Positions 35,601-42,204 of a stretch of DNA of 64,000 bases are shown here, piece by piece. A model generated the notes under the pieces. The model made no database searches and was not told the DNA's origin. It was given only the letters and a program-made list of their open reading frames with translations. The position numbers were made by a program, and so were the translations under genes. Positions within the stretch are counted from its first letter, which is position 1; the number at the start of each line of letters is the position of its first letter. The stretch is from NCBI RefSeq assembly GCF_004353915.1, contig NZ_SMRP01000006.1, forward strand, positions 599 to 64,598, written 5' to 3'. This DNA is from Paraburkholderia silviterrae (lineage in GTDB: Bacteria; Pseudomonadota; Gammaproteobacteria; Burkholderiales; Burkholderiaceae).

Positions 35601-37709
35601 GGCGATCAGCGCATAGGCGGCCTCCTGGATACGGTCATGCACGAACGCGTAGCCATCGGCGCGCCGATAGACGATGCCTTGCGCCGCCGCCTGGGCGAGC
35701 GCGGCATCGACGGCCTCGGCCGGCTGGCCGCTCACGCGCGCCAGCACCAAGGTCGACACGCTGGCGCCGAGGCACGCGAAATCGGCGAGCACTTGCCGCG
35801 TCGATCCGGACAGGCGGCCGAGCTTGCCGACCATCAGGTCGACGACGCTATCGGGAAAGCCGCGCCGCGCGATCCGGTCCGCGTTCCATGCCCATTCGCG
35901 GCGTGCCGGATCGAAGGCGAGGTAGCCTTCGTCGGCGAGAATCTGGAGAAACTGCACGGCGAAAAACGGATTGCCCCCCGTCTTGTCGAACACGACCCGC
36001 GCGAGCTGCGCGCCATGCTGCGCCGCTTGTTCCGCCGTTTGTTGCGCGGTATGTTCCGCCGTTTGCTCCATCAAGCCGTGCGTGGCGTCGCGAACGAGAC
36101 GGGCAACGTCGTGCTCGGCGAGCGGCGCCAGCAACACCTCATGAACGCGGACCTGCCCCGCGCGGATTGCGGCGACCACGCGCGTCAATGGGTGCGCGGC
36201 GTCGACTTCGTTGTCGCGCCAGGCGCCGATCAGCATCAAATGCTTCACGCCCGGCCCTTTCGCGAGCGCCTCGAGTACCGACGCCGTGCCTGAGTCGAGC
36301 CACTGGAGGTCGTCCAGAAACAACACCAGCGGCTGCTCCGCACGGGCGAATGCGCCTATGAATCGCGTCAGCACGGCGACAAAGCGGGTCTGCGCTTCCT
36401 GCGGCGGCAGTTCCGGCACGTCGGGCTGCGGGCCGGTCACGCGCTCGAGCTCGGGAATCAGGTCGAGCATCAGACGCCCGAGCGGGCCCACCGCGTCTTG
36501 AATGCGCGCGCGCCATTTGCCGATTTCGGGCGCGCCTTCGTCGAGGATCTGTTGAACGACCGTCTGCATGCACTGCGCGATCGTCTCGTACGGAATGTCC
36601 CGCTGGTATTGGTCGAACTTGCCCGACGCAAACCGGCCTCCCGCCCATGACATCGCCTGATGAAAATCCTCGACGAGCGACGATTTGCCGATGCCCGAAT
36701 AGCCGGACACGAGGACGAATTCGGTCGAGCCGTCGCGCGCGACCCGCTCGAAGACGCTCGTCAATGCCTGCACGTCCTTCTCTCGCCCGTACAGCCGGTC
36801 GGGAATCAGCAAGCGCTCGTGCGTGTCCGCCGTGCCGAGCGCGAATGGCTCGATGCGGCCGTGTCGCCGGCATTGCTCGGCGCACAGGCGCAAGTCGTGC
36901 TCCACGCCGCGCGCGCTCTGGTAGCGGTCCTCGGCGGCTTTCGCGAGCAGCCGCTCGACGATGGCGGCGAGCGGCCCGGCAATCTCAGGCACATGCTCGC
37001 TGAGCGGGATGGGGCGCATTGCGGTATGGCAATGCAGCCATTGCGCCGCCGAGCTGGCCTGCCAGGGCAGTTTTCCGCAGAGCATCCGGTAGATCACGAC
37101 ACCCAGCGAATACAGATCCGAGCGCGCATCGGCACGCCGGTTGACGAGCCCGGTGCGTTCGGGCGCGACGTAGGGCAGCGCGTCCGCGAACAGCACGGGC
37201 TGGCTGATCGCGTCGCCATCCAGCGCCGAGGACGAAGCCAGGCCGAAGCCCGTGAGCGCAGCCGACCCGGCCTTCAGGTTGACCAGTAGATGAGCGGGCC
37301 GAATGTCGTTATGGATGAGCTCGCGCCGATGCAGGGCATCGAGCGCGGCCGCCATGCTTGCCGCGAGCGTCAGTACCTGAGCGAGCGGCAAGCCGTGCGC
37401 GTCGATCGAGGACAGGACCGCGCCGCCTGGATCGTCGAGGATCAGCGCCGTGCGGCGTTCTTCCCTCAAGAGCGCAACGGGCTGCGTGAAGCGCGGACTG
37501 TCGAGCCGCGCGCGCAGCCCATAGGCGTTCTCGAGCCATGCGAGGGCATCGGCGGAGGGCTGGCTGGCGCAAGGACTCACCAACAGACGTGTTTTCGCCG
37601 CCTCTCGCGTCGTGATTCGCGTCGTGATCCGCGAAAGGACGAAGGCGCCGTCGTCCCACAGCGTTTGAGTTGTCGATTCTTCGAGGTTCATGACGGCAGT
37701 CGTATCCAT
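32640..37709 (-). CDS. 1689-residue kinase-like/AAA/GAF sensor histidine kinase
   Basis: A very large cytoplasmic sensor. Residues 1-290 resemble a Ser/Thr kinase but have LIHNDIRPAHLLV in the catalytic loop and LTGFGLA in place of DFG, so the metal-binding residues are changed and it is probably a pseudokinase. An AAA-type ATPase follows (Walker A VSGYSGIGKSSLVED, then VLFLDDLQWLDSGT). A long helical TPR-like middle (about 650-1280) leads to a GAF domain (SVLCLPLVKQTRLIGALYLE) and a HisKA_2-type kinase (HEVHHRVKNNLQLISSLLSL, then VELVSSGERACRLSVSDDGV). The start may be 37709 or 37691; neither has a strong ribosome site. It follows the OmpR-type regulator by 25 bp. Confidence 0.88.
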   Translation of the reverse strand: MDTTAVMNLEESTTQTLWDDGAFVLSRITTRITTREAAKTRLLVSPCASQPSADALAWLENAYGLRARLDSPRFTQPVALLREERRTALILDDPGGAVLSSIDAHGLPLAQVLTLAASMAAALDALHRRELIHNDIRPAHLLVNLKAGSAALTGFGLASSSALDGDAISQPVLFADALPYVAPERTGLVNRRADARSDLYSLGVVIYRMLCGKLPWQASSAAQWLHCHTAMRPIPLSEHVPEIAGPLAAIVERLLAKAAEDRYQSARGVEHDLRLCAEQCRRHGRIEPFALGTADTHERLLIPDRLYGREKDVQALTSVFERVARDGSTEFVLVSGYSGIGKSSLVEDFHQAMSWAGGRFASGKFDQYQRDIPYETIAQCMQTVVQQILDEGAPEIGKWRARIQDAVGPLGRLMLDLIPELERVTGPQPDVPELPPQEAQTRFVAVLTRFIGAFARAEQPLVLFLDDLQWLDSGTASVLEALAKGPGVKHLMLIGAWRDNEVDAAHPLTRVVAAIRAGQVRVHEVLLAPLAEHDVARLVRDATHGLMEQTAEHTAQQTAEQAAQHGAQLARVVFDKTGGNPFFAVQFLQILADEGYLAFDPARREWAWNADRIARRGFPDSVVDLMVGKLGRLSGSTRQVLADFACLGASVSTLVLARVSGQPAEAVDAALAQAAAQGIVYRRADGYAFVHDRIQEAAYALIAETARAAAHLRIGTRLDGGDGDPALAPNIFEVVNQYNRALHVIDDSRVRMRVVALNLRAGRRARASAAYGSALAYLSVGSDILGSVAWQTHYGEKFSLELLRAECEFLTGNATQAEARLRDLVERANTIPDRAAVAFLRVTLHTALDQMQAAIDIGLGYLRHVGIEWVAHPAREAAKAEYASLLGRLQQRPIASLIELPLLQNEALEATLNVLTAVLPPAFFTDENLVCLVLARMANLSIEHGNADASSLGFAYLGMVAGPIFGDYRAGFEFGRLGLALVDERKLARFRARVYMCFAYHVMPWTQPMHAGLPLLRRAFEAAQQSGDLTYIGFSSCCLVTSLLAAGEPLAEAEDQAVERLRIVRAAGFGLIVDIMTAQLSLIRGLRGLPAWLGSAEADHASERALEQHLEGNPALAIAACWYWIRKQEAQYFAGDIAGALKSGERAAPLLWTSSGHFELAEYHFFSALTRLQSHDALAPDQQAANEAALAEHIEKLHGWAGHGPANFASRAALVDAERARTQSREFEAMRLYERAIEQAREQRLRHIEGLANELAARFYLERGFSTIGMVYLRNARQAYLSWGSMAKVRSLDARHPELAVQDAGSAPHGPVANRLDAETVVRASQAISSERVLERLMHTLMSIVLEHAGARRAVLVLPHAEQLCIEAEASAAREGSAVEVGRRPGSPQAVPLAMLHHSLRTHEAVLVDDASIDNPFAADEYFIGRHARSVLCLPLVKQTRLIGALYLENELAPGVFTPSRMAVLKLLASQAAISIENASLEEIEALLEEKEALLHEVHHRVKNNLQLISSLLSLQAARVDDASVAELFLDSRNRVRSMAMVHENLYRAGNFARIDMAPHIRNLCAHLSRAYELSRLDVSLDVLVDDVQLDMNRAVACGMIVNELVSNALKHAFPQGRSGRLRVELVSSGERACRLSVSDDGVGLSPEYSIEQAESLGLQIVSDLSRQLHATIALGRDTGTSFDIHFKL

Positions 37710-37734
37710 GCGCAGCTTCACGAGCAATGGCAAC

Positions 37735-38415
37735 TCAGGTGTCGGCCGAAAGCATGTATCCGGCGTTTCGCACGGTACGCAGCAGCGAACGGTCAAAGCC
37801 CGCATCGATCTTCTGGCGCAGCTTGCTCACGTGCACGTCAATCACATTGGTCTGCGGGTCGAAGTGGTATTCCCAGATATTCTCCAGCAACATCGTGCGC
37901 GTCACGACCTGATCGGCATGCCGCATCATATATTCGAGCAGCTTGAACTCGCGCGGCTTCAGGGCAATCGCCTTGCCGGCACGCGTCACCCGGCGCGAAA
38001 GCAGATCGATGCACAGGTCGCCCACCTTGAGCGTCGTCTCGAATGCGTCGCTCTGCGAGCGGCGCATCAGCACTTCGAGTCTGGCGAGCACTTCGCCGAA
38101 AGCGAACGGCTTGACGACGTAGTCGTCGCCCCCGGCTTTCAACCCGCGAATGCGCTCGTCCACGGCGTCGAGCGCGCTCAGGATCAGCACCGGCACCTTG
38201 CTCGCCGTGGCCCTGAGCGCCGCCACGATGCTGAGCCCGTCGACGCCGCCCGGCAGCATGCGGTCGAGAATGATCGCGTCATAGGCGCCGCCCATGGCCA
38301 GGTACATGCCGTCGCGGCCGTTATCGGCGAAGTCAACCACGTGTCCCGCCTCCGCGAGCCCCTTCTTCAGGAAGCTCGCGACCTGCTGGTTGTCTTCCAC
38401 TAACAAGATCTTCAT
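37735..38415 (-). CDS. OmpR/PhoB-family response regulator
   Basis: A 226-residue regulator. The receiver domain (residues 1-115) has the phosphoacceptor Asp51 in AIILDRMLPGG and the Lys in DDYVVKPFAF. The C-terminal winged helix includes LKPREFKLLEYMMRHADQVV and TNVIDVHVSKLRQKID. It resembles CusR/PcoR-like regulators, but no membrane kinase follows; instead three soluble kinases are downstream in the same operon. Start 38415 (MKILLVEDN). It is divergent from the winged-helix/NTPase gene at 38808, and the gap between holds two A/T-rich palindromes that may be its binding sites. Confidence 0.9.
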   Translation of the reverse strand: MKILLVEDNQQVASFLKKGLAEAGHVVDFADNGRDGMYLAMGGAYDAIILDRMLPGGVDGLSIVAALRATASKVPVLILSALDAVDERIRGLKAGGDDYVVKPFAFGEVLARLEVLMRRSQSDAFETTLKVGDLCIDLLSRRVTRAGKAIALKPREFKLLEYMMRHADQVVTRTMLLENIWEYHFDPQTNVIDVHVSKLRQKIDAGFDRSLLRTVRNAGYMLSADT

Positions 38416-38807
38416 CTCAGCTGCTCACGGTTCCCGACCTTCCCGACCTTTCCGACCTTCTGGATATGCAAGGAGCGCGGCGCGTATCACCCTGTCCCCC
38501 CACCCCTGACAAATAGCCTCCAATTATCCGCCCACAGACCGCGATCCGTTTTTCGCGGCTCATTAAATTTAATTAATGTTCGCCGCGGCGCCGGGCTTCA
38601 AAGCGACTTTTCTCGCGCCGGCCCTCGCCAGGCGGCGCCCGGAAATACTCCGGCAGCGGCAGGTTAACTAAAGTTAATTTGGGGGTAACGGGGGGATAAC
38701 ACGGCCTGGCTATGATCCATTCCAGCACCGTCCCCGCGCGACCAGAACGCCCATGTCACAACCGATTGGCGCGCGCAGCCCACCGATCAACGTCGGACGA
38801 GACAGCC
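38416..38807. promoter_or_regulatory. Divergent control region with two A/T-rich palindromes
   Basis: A 392-bp gap between the signalling operon and the winged-helix/NTPase gene. CATTAA(ATTTAA)TTAATG at 38561-38578 and TTAAC(TAAA)GTTAA at 38664-38677 are A/T-rich inverted repeats in otherwise GC-rich DNA. GTTAACTAAAGTTAA also reads as a direct repeat of GTTAA with 10-bp periodicity, the pattern bound by OmpR-family regulators. I see no gene here. Confidence 0.5.
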
Positions 38808-40364
38808 ATGAATCAAGCAACAGCCGACTCCCCAACGTTCGCGTCCCGCGCGCAAATCATCCCGATTGGTGAATGCGAGGTCGATCTCGGCGGGCGCGCC
38901 CTGCGCCGCGGCCACCACGCACTCGAGCTCGGTTCGCGCGCGTTCGACGTCCTCGCGACCATCGCCCTGGCGGGCGGCAGGCTCGTGTCGAAAAGCGAGC
39001 TCATGGAGGCCGTCTGGCCCAATACGGTCGTCGAGGAAAACAATATTCACGTGCAGCTTTCGGCGATCCGCAAAGCGTTGGGTGCCGACCGCGAGCTAAT
39101 CGTGACGGTGCCCGGACGCGGCTATCAACTGGCCGTATCCCGCCGCGACACACCGCGAGCGCAGGTCCCGAGCCGGCCGCGCGACGCTGAGCCTGTGCCC
39201 GGCCTCACGCAGCTCGCCAACGACGCCCTGATCGGCCGCGAAGCGGCAATCGCTGAAATTCGCGCGCTGATGGATTCGACGCGTGTCTTGACGCTCGCGG
39301 GCGCCGGTGGAATCGGCAAGACATCGCTCGCGCGGGAAGTCGCGCATCGGCTTGCCACTGAGAAGGCGCTCGACGTCCGCTCGGTCGAGCTGGCCGCGCA
39401 TCGCACGCGTCACGCCGTGATCCAGGCATTCGCCCATAGCTGCGGCCTCCAGTTCGACGAGCGTAATGAGCCCGATGCCCGGCGCCTCGCGCAAGCGCTT
39501 GCGGCCATGCCAGGGCTGCTGGTGATCGACAACGCGGAGCATGTCATCGCGCACGTCGCCGAGATCGTCGGGTTGATCGGCCGTGCCGCCCATTCCCGGC
39601 TCCGCATGCTCGTCACGAGCCGGTTCCGCTTGCGCGTGTCTTTCGAGGTCGTCTACCGTGTCGGTCCGCTGGCACTCCCCGATGCGGACAGCGACGCGCA
39701 AACCACGCTCTATTCGCCCGCCGTGCGCCTTTTCCTGCGGCGGCTGTTCTCGAACGGACAGCATGTCGATATGAACGGCGAGCGGCTGAGCGTCGTCAAG
39801 GAGATTTGCCGCCGCCTCGAAGGCGTTCCGCTGGCACTCGAGCTGGCAGCAAGCCGTGCCTCCGTGCTCGGCCTCGAAGGGATCCGCCAGGGGCTCGACG
39901 AGCCTTTGCTGTACCTCGGCAGCGGCTATCGAACGGCTCAGCCCAGACATCAGAACCTGCGCTCCACGCTCGACTGGAGCTTCGATCTCCTTAGCAATCG
40001 CGAGCAGACGGTGTTCAGGCGCCTTTGCATCTTCGACCGTCCCTTCTCTCGCGTGGCCGCTTGCCAGATCGCAGGCGATGCGGCGCTCTCCAGCACAGCC
40101 GTGATGGACTGTGTCAGCGAGCTCGTCGACAAGTCGCTCGTCGAGATGCGATTTGACAGCGTGGAGCTGCAATACGCCTTGTCGGCGCCGGCACGCGCAT
40201 TTGGGCGCGAAAAGCTGCTGGCAGCCGGTGAGATTCGCACGATAGCCGAGCGCCACACGCTTTATGTCGGTGGGCAGTTGCTCGCCCTGCCCACCGGCGC
40301 GGCCGCAGTGGATAGACGTCCGCTCACGCGCGCCGCGCAGGTGGTTCCCATGATGGGCGTGTAG
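38808..40364 (+). CDS. Winged-helix regulator fused to a STAND-like NTPase
   Basis: A 518-residue paralogue of the protein at 478-1977. The N-terminal winged helix has VVEENNIHVQLSAIRKALGA and ends GRGYQL. A P-loop NTPase follows with Walker A GAGGIGKTSLAREV, Walker B LLVIDNAEHVI and EGVPLALELAASRAS. The helical segment LRSTLDWSFDLLSNREQTVF is the winged extension seen in AfsR-like ATPases. The start at 38808 begins just ahead of the domain; a longer frame from 38712 is unlikely. It lacks the long TPR sensor of larger relatives. It faces the OmpR-led kinase operon and may take part in the same response. Confidence 0.82.
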   Translation: MNQATADSPTFASRAQIIPIGECEVDLGGRALRRGHHALELGSRAFDVLATIALAGGRLVSKSELMEAVWPNTVVEENNIHVQLSAIRKALGADRELIVTVPGRGYQLAVSRRDTPRAQVPSRPRDAEPVPGLTQLANDALIGREAAIAEIRALMDSTRVLTLAGAGGIGKTSLAREVAHRLATEKALDVRSVELAAHRTRHAVIQAFAHSCGLQFDERNEPDARRLAQALAAMPGLLVIDNAEHVIAHVAEIVGLIGRAAHSRLRMLVTSRFRLRVSFEVVYRVGPLALPDADSDAQTTLYSPAVRLFLRRLFSNGQHVDMNGERLSVVKEICRRLEGVPLALELAASRASVLGLEGIRQGLDEPLLYLGSGYRTAQPRHQNLRSTLDWSFDLLSNREQTVFRRLCIFDRPFSRVAACQIAGDAALSSTAVMDCVSELVDKSLVEMRFDSVELQYALSAPARAFGREKLLAAGEIRTIAERHTLYVGGQLLALPTGAAAVDRRPLTRAAQVVPMMGV

Positions 40365-40412
40365 GCGGGTAAACACCGACGCGCCGTGGCCCGCGTTGAT
40401 GCCCCGATCCCC

Positions 40413-40429
40413 TATAATTTATCGATCGA
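40413..40429 (+). promoter_or_regulatory. -10 element and TCGATCGA palindrome before tetR
   Basis: A perfect TATAAT at 40413-40418 is followed directly by the palindrome TCGATCGA at 40422-40429, 27 bp before the TetR start codon. No good -35 is present at 17 bp. The palindrome is well placed for autorepression. Confidence 0.4.
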
Positions 40430-40456
40430 CCATTATCGCCCGCCAAGAGACAACGC

Positions 40457-41197
40457 ATGCCACCGCCGAAGCGCCTTGCAACCGGTCAATCGCCACTGGC
40501 CGAGCGGAAAAAGGACACACCTGCCGACGCCCATCCCACTGCCCGGCGGCTGGCCCCCGAAGAGCGCGAACAGCAAATCGTCGACAAGGCGATCGAGCAT
40601 TTTGCAACGCATGGTTTTTCGGGCAGCACGCGCGAACTCGCAAAGCAGATCGGCATCACGCAACCGCTGCTATACCGCTATTTCCCCAGCAAGGAAGCGC
40701 TCATCGATCGCGTATATAGCGAGGTCTACCGGTGGGACCCGGCGTGGGAGCGGCTGATCGCCGACCGCAGTGTGCCTCTGCGAGAGCGTCTGTGCGCTTT
40801 ATACACGGCCTATTCTCACGTGATCCTGCAACGCGAATGGATTCGCACCTTCATCTTTGCGGGTCTCACGCGCGAGGGCATCAACCGGCGCTATCTGGAC
40901 AAATTACGTGAGCGCATCTTCCGCCCGGTCATGGCGGAAATACGCGATGCCTATGATCTCCCGATACCCGCCACGGCCGCTGCGAAGGAAGCCGAGCTCG
41001 AACTGATCTGGAGTTTGCACGCGAGCATCTTTTATGTCGGCGTGCGCAAATGGGTATACGGCCTGCCCGTGCCGAAGGATCTGGACGCGCACGTGGCGCT
41101 GCAGGTCGACGCCTTTCTCAATGGCTCGCCGGCCGCGCTCAAAAGTCTGCTGGCGCCCGCCGCGCGCAATTCAGCCGCAAAATCGCGCGCCTCCTGA
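40457..41197 (+). CDS. TetR-family transcriptional regulator
   Basis: A 246-residue TetR protein. After a basic, Pro-rich N-terminal extension of about 30 residues, the HTH is IEHFATHGFSGSTRELAKQI, then GITQPLLYRYFPSKEAL. The C-terminal ligand domain has hydrophobic helices (TFIFAGLTREGINRRYLDKL, LELIWSLHASIFYVGVRKWV). No structural gene is adjacent on the same strand; what follows is a decayed gene fragment at 41207-41338, which may be the former target. The ligand is unknown. Confidence 0.88.
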   Translation: MPPPKRLATGQSPLAERKKDTPADAHPTARRLAPEEREQQIVDKAIEHFATHGFSGSTRELAKQIGITQPLLYRYFPSKEALIDRVYSEVYRWDPAWERLIADRSVPLRERLCALYTAYSHVILQREWIRTFIFAGLTREGINRRYLDKLRERIFRPVMAEIRDAYDLPIPATAAAKEAELELIWSLHASIFYVGVRKWVYGLPVPKDLDAHVALQVDAFLNGSPAALKSLLAPAARNSAAKSRAS

Positions 41198-41206
41198 AAG
41201 CCGGCC

Positions 41207-41338
41207 GCGAGCATCGACCCGGCCGAGATCGTCAAGCGCGCGCACATCACCGCCGAATAACCGGCGTTTCTCGGCGTGTCGGCGATCCTCGCGGAGCGCC
41301 TGTCGAGCGCCCCAGGCCGTGGCGCCGGGAACGACTGA
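41207..41338 (+). pseudogene. Decayed gene fragment downstream of tetR
   Basis: One frame reads ASIDPAEIVKRAHITAE, a TAA stop, then PAFLGVSAILAERLSS and a TGA 44 codons after the start of the segment. Codons on both sides of the in-frame stop keep the strong G/C third-position bias of real genes here. The order suggests the C-terminal end of a former enzyme gene left by deletion. I cannot name the family. Confidence 0.35.
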
Positions 41339-41462
41339 CGCACCCCGCTTAACGCAGGAGACAAGTTGCGCACCAAGGCAGATTTCCGTCGTAATTGACC
41401 ACATGGCGTTTCACCATGCGGCTATAGTGGCATCTACCCCAAGCACTTCGGATTCTTTGAAT

Positions 41463-42137
41463 ATGTTCTCCGCGGCAATCTTCGACATGGACGGGCTACT
41501 GATCGATTCGGAGCGAACGATCATGAACACGTGGATAGCCGTCGGGCAGGAAATTGGGGTTCAGATCCACCCGGTCGACTATGCCGAGATCATCGGCAGG
41601 TCGCTGCCTGAATGCCACGCGATGCTCGCCACGATGTTCGGCGCCGAACCGCTCTTTCAGGAAGCGCTTACGCGAGTTCGGGAGCGCTTGCACTCTCCAG
41701 CGACGCCACCGGTGTACCCACTGAAGGCGGGAGTACATGGCCTGCTGAGCGCGCTGGCCAACGCTGGAATCCCGTGCGCCGTAGCGTCGTCATCGAGCGG
41801 GCAGGAGATTAGAGCGCGGCTTGCGCGGGTCGGCGTGCTCGACTTCTTCGATGCGGTTGCCGGGGGCGATGAAGTCGCCCGAGGCAAGCCAGATCCGGCC
41901 GTCTATGAGCTTGCGGCTTCGCGTCTGCGCAAATCGCCGGGCGATTGCCTGGCGTTTGAGGATAGTGAGAACGGTGTGCTGGCCGCCCATCGCGCGGGGA
42001 TACGCGTCGTAACGGTGCCCGACCTGAAGCAGCCGACGCAAGAGGTCATAAGAGTGAGCATGACAATGCTTCAGAGTCTCGATCAGGCGCTCGCGTGCGT
42101 GTCCACGTGGTTCGGCATAGAAGCGCTTCCCGCGTGA
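41463..42137 (+). CDS. HAD-superfamily hydrolase, beta-phosphoglucomutase-like
   Basis: A 224-residue HAD phosphatase/phosphomutase. Motif I is AIFDMDGLLIDSE (Asp8 nucleophile, Asp10 acid/base), motif II is AVASSSS, motif III Lys lies in RGKPDPAVYELAA and motif IV is CLAFEDSENGV. A helical cap of the beta-PGM type sits between motifs I and II (MNTWIAVGQEIGVQIHP). The start at 41463 fits the family N-terminus; an ATG at 41403 would add an unrelated leader. Substrates of this group are small sugar phosphates, and the neighbouring glycogen phosphorylase on the opposite strand fits carbohydrate metabolism, though this link is only positional. Confidence 0.88.
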   Translation: MFSAAIFDMDGLLIDSERTIMNTWIAVGQEIGVQIHPVDYAEIIGRSLPECHAMLATMFGAEPLFQEALTRVRERLHSPATPPVYPLKAGVHGLLSALANAGIPCAVASSSSGQEIRARLARVGVLDFFDAVAGGDEVARGKPDPAVYELAASRLRKSPGDCLAFEDSENGVLAAHRAGIRVVTVPDLKQPTQEVIRVSMTMLQSLDQALACVSTWFGIEALPA

Positions 42138-42204
42138 AGGTATCAATCGGCGAGCGGTCGCTTGCCGTCCAGCAAGCCTCGCTGCGGCAGCTTCACTAGC
42201 CGTG

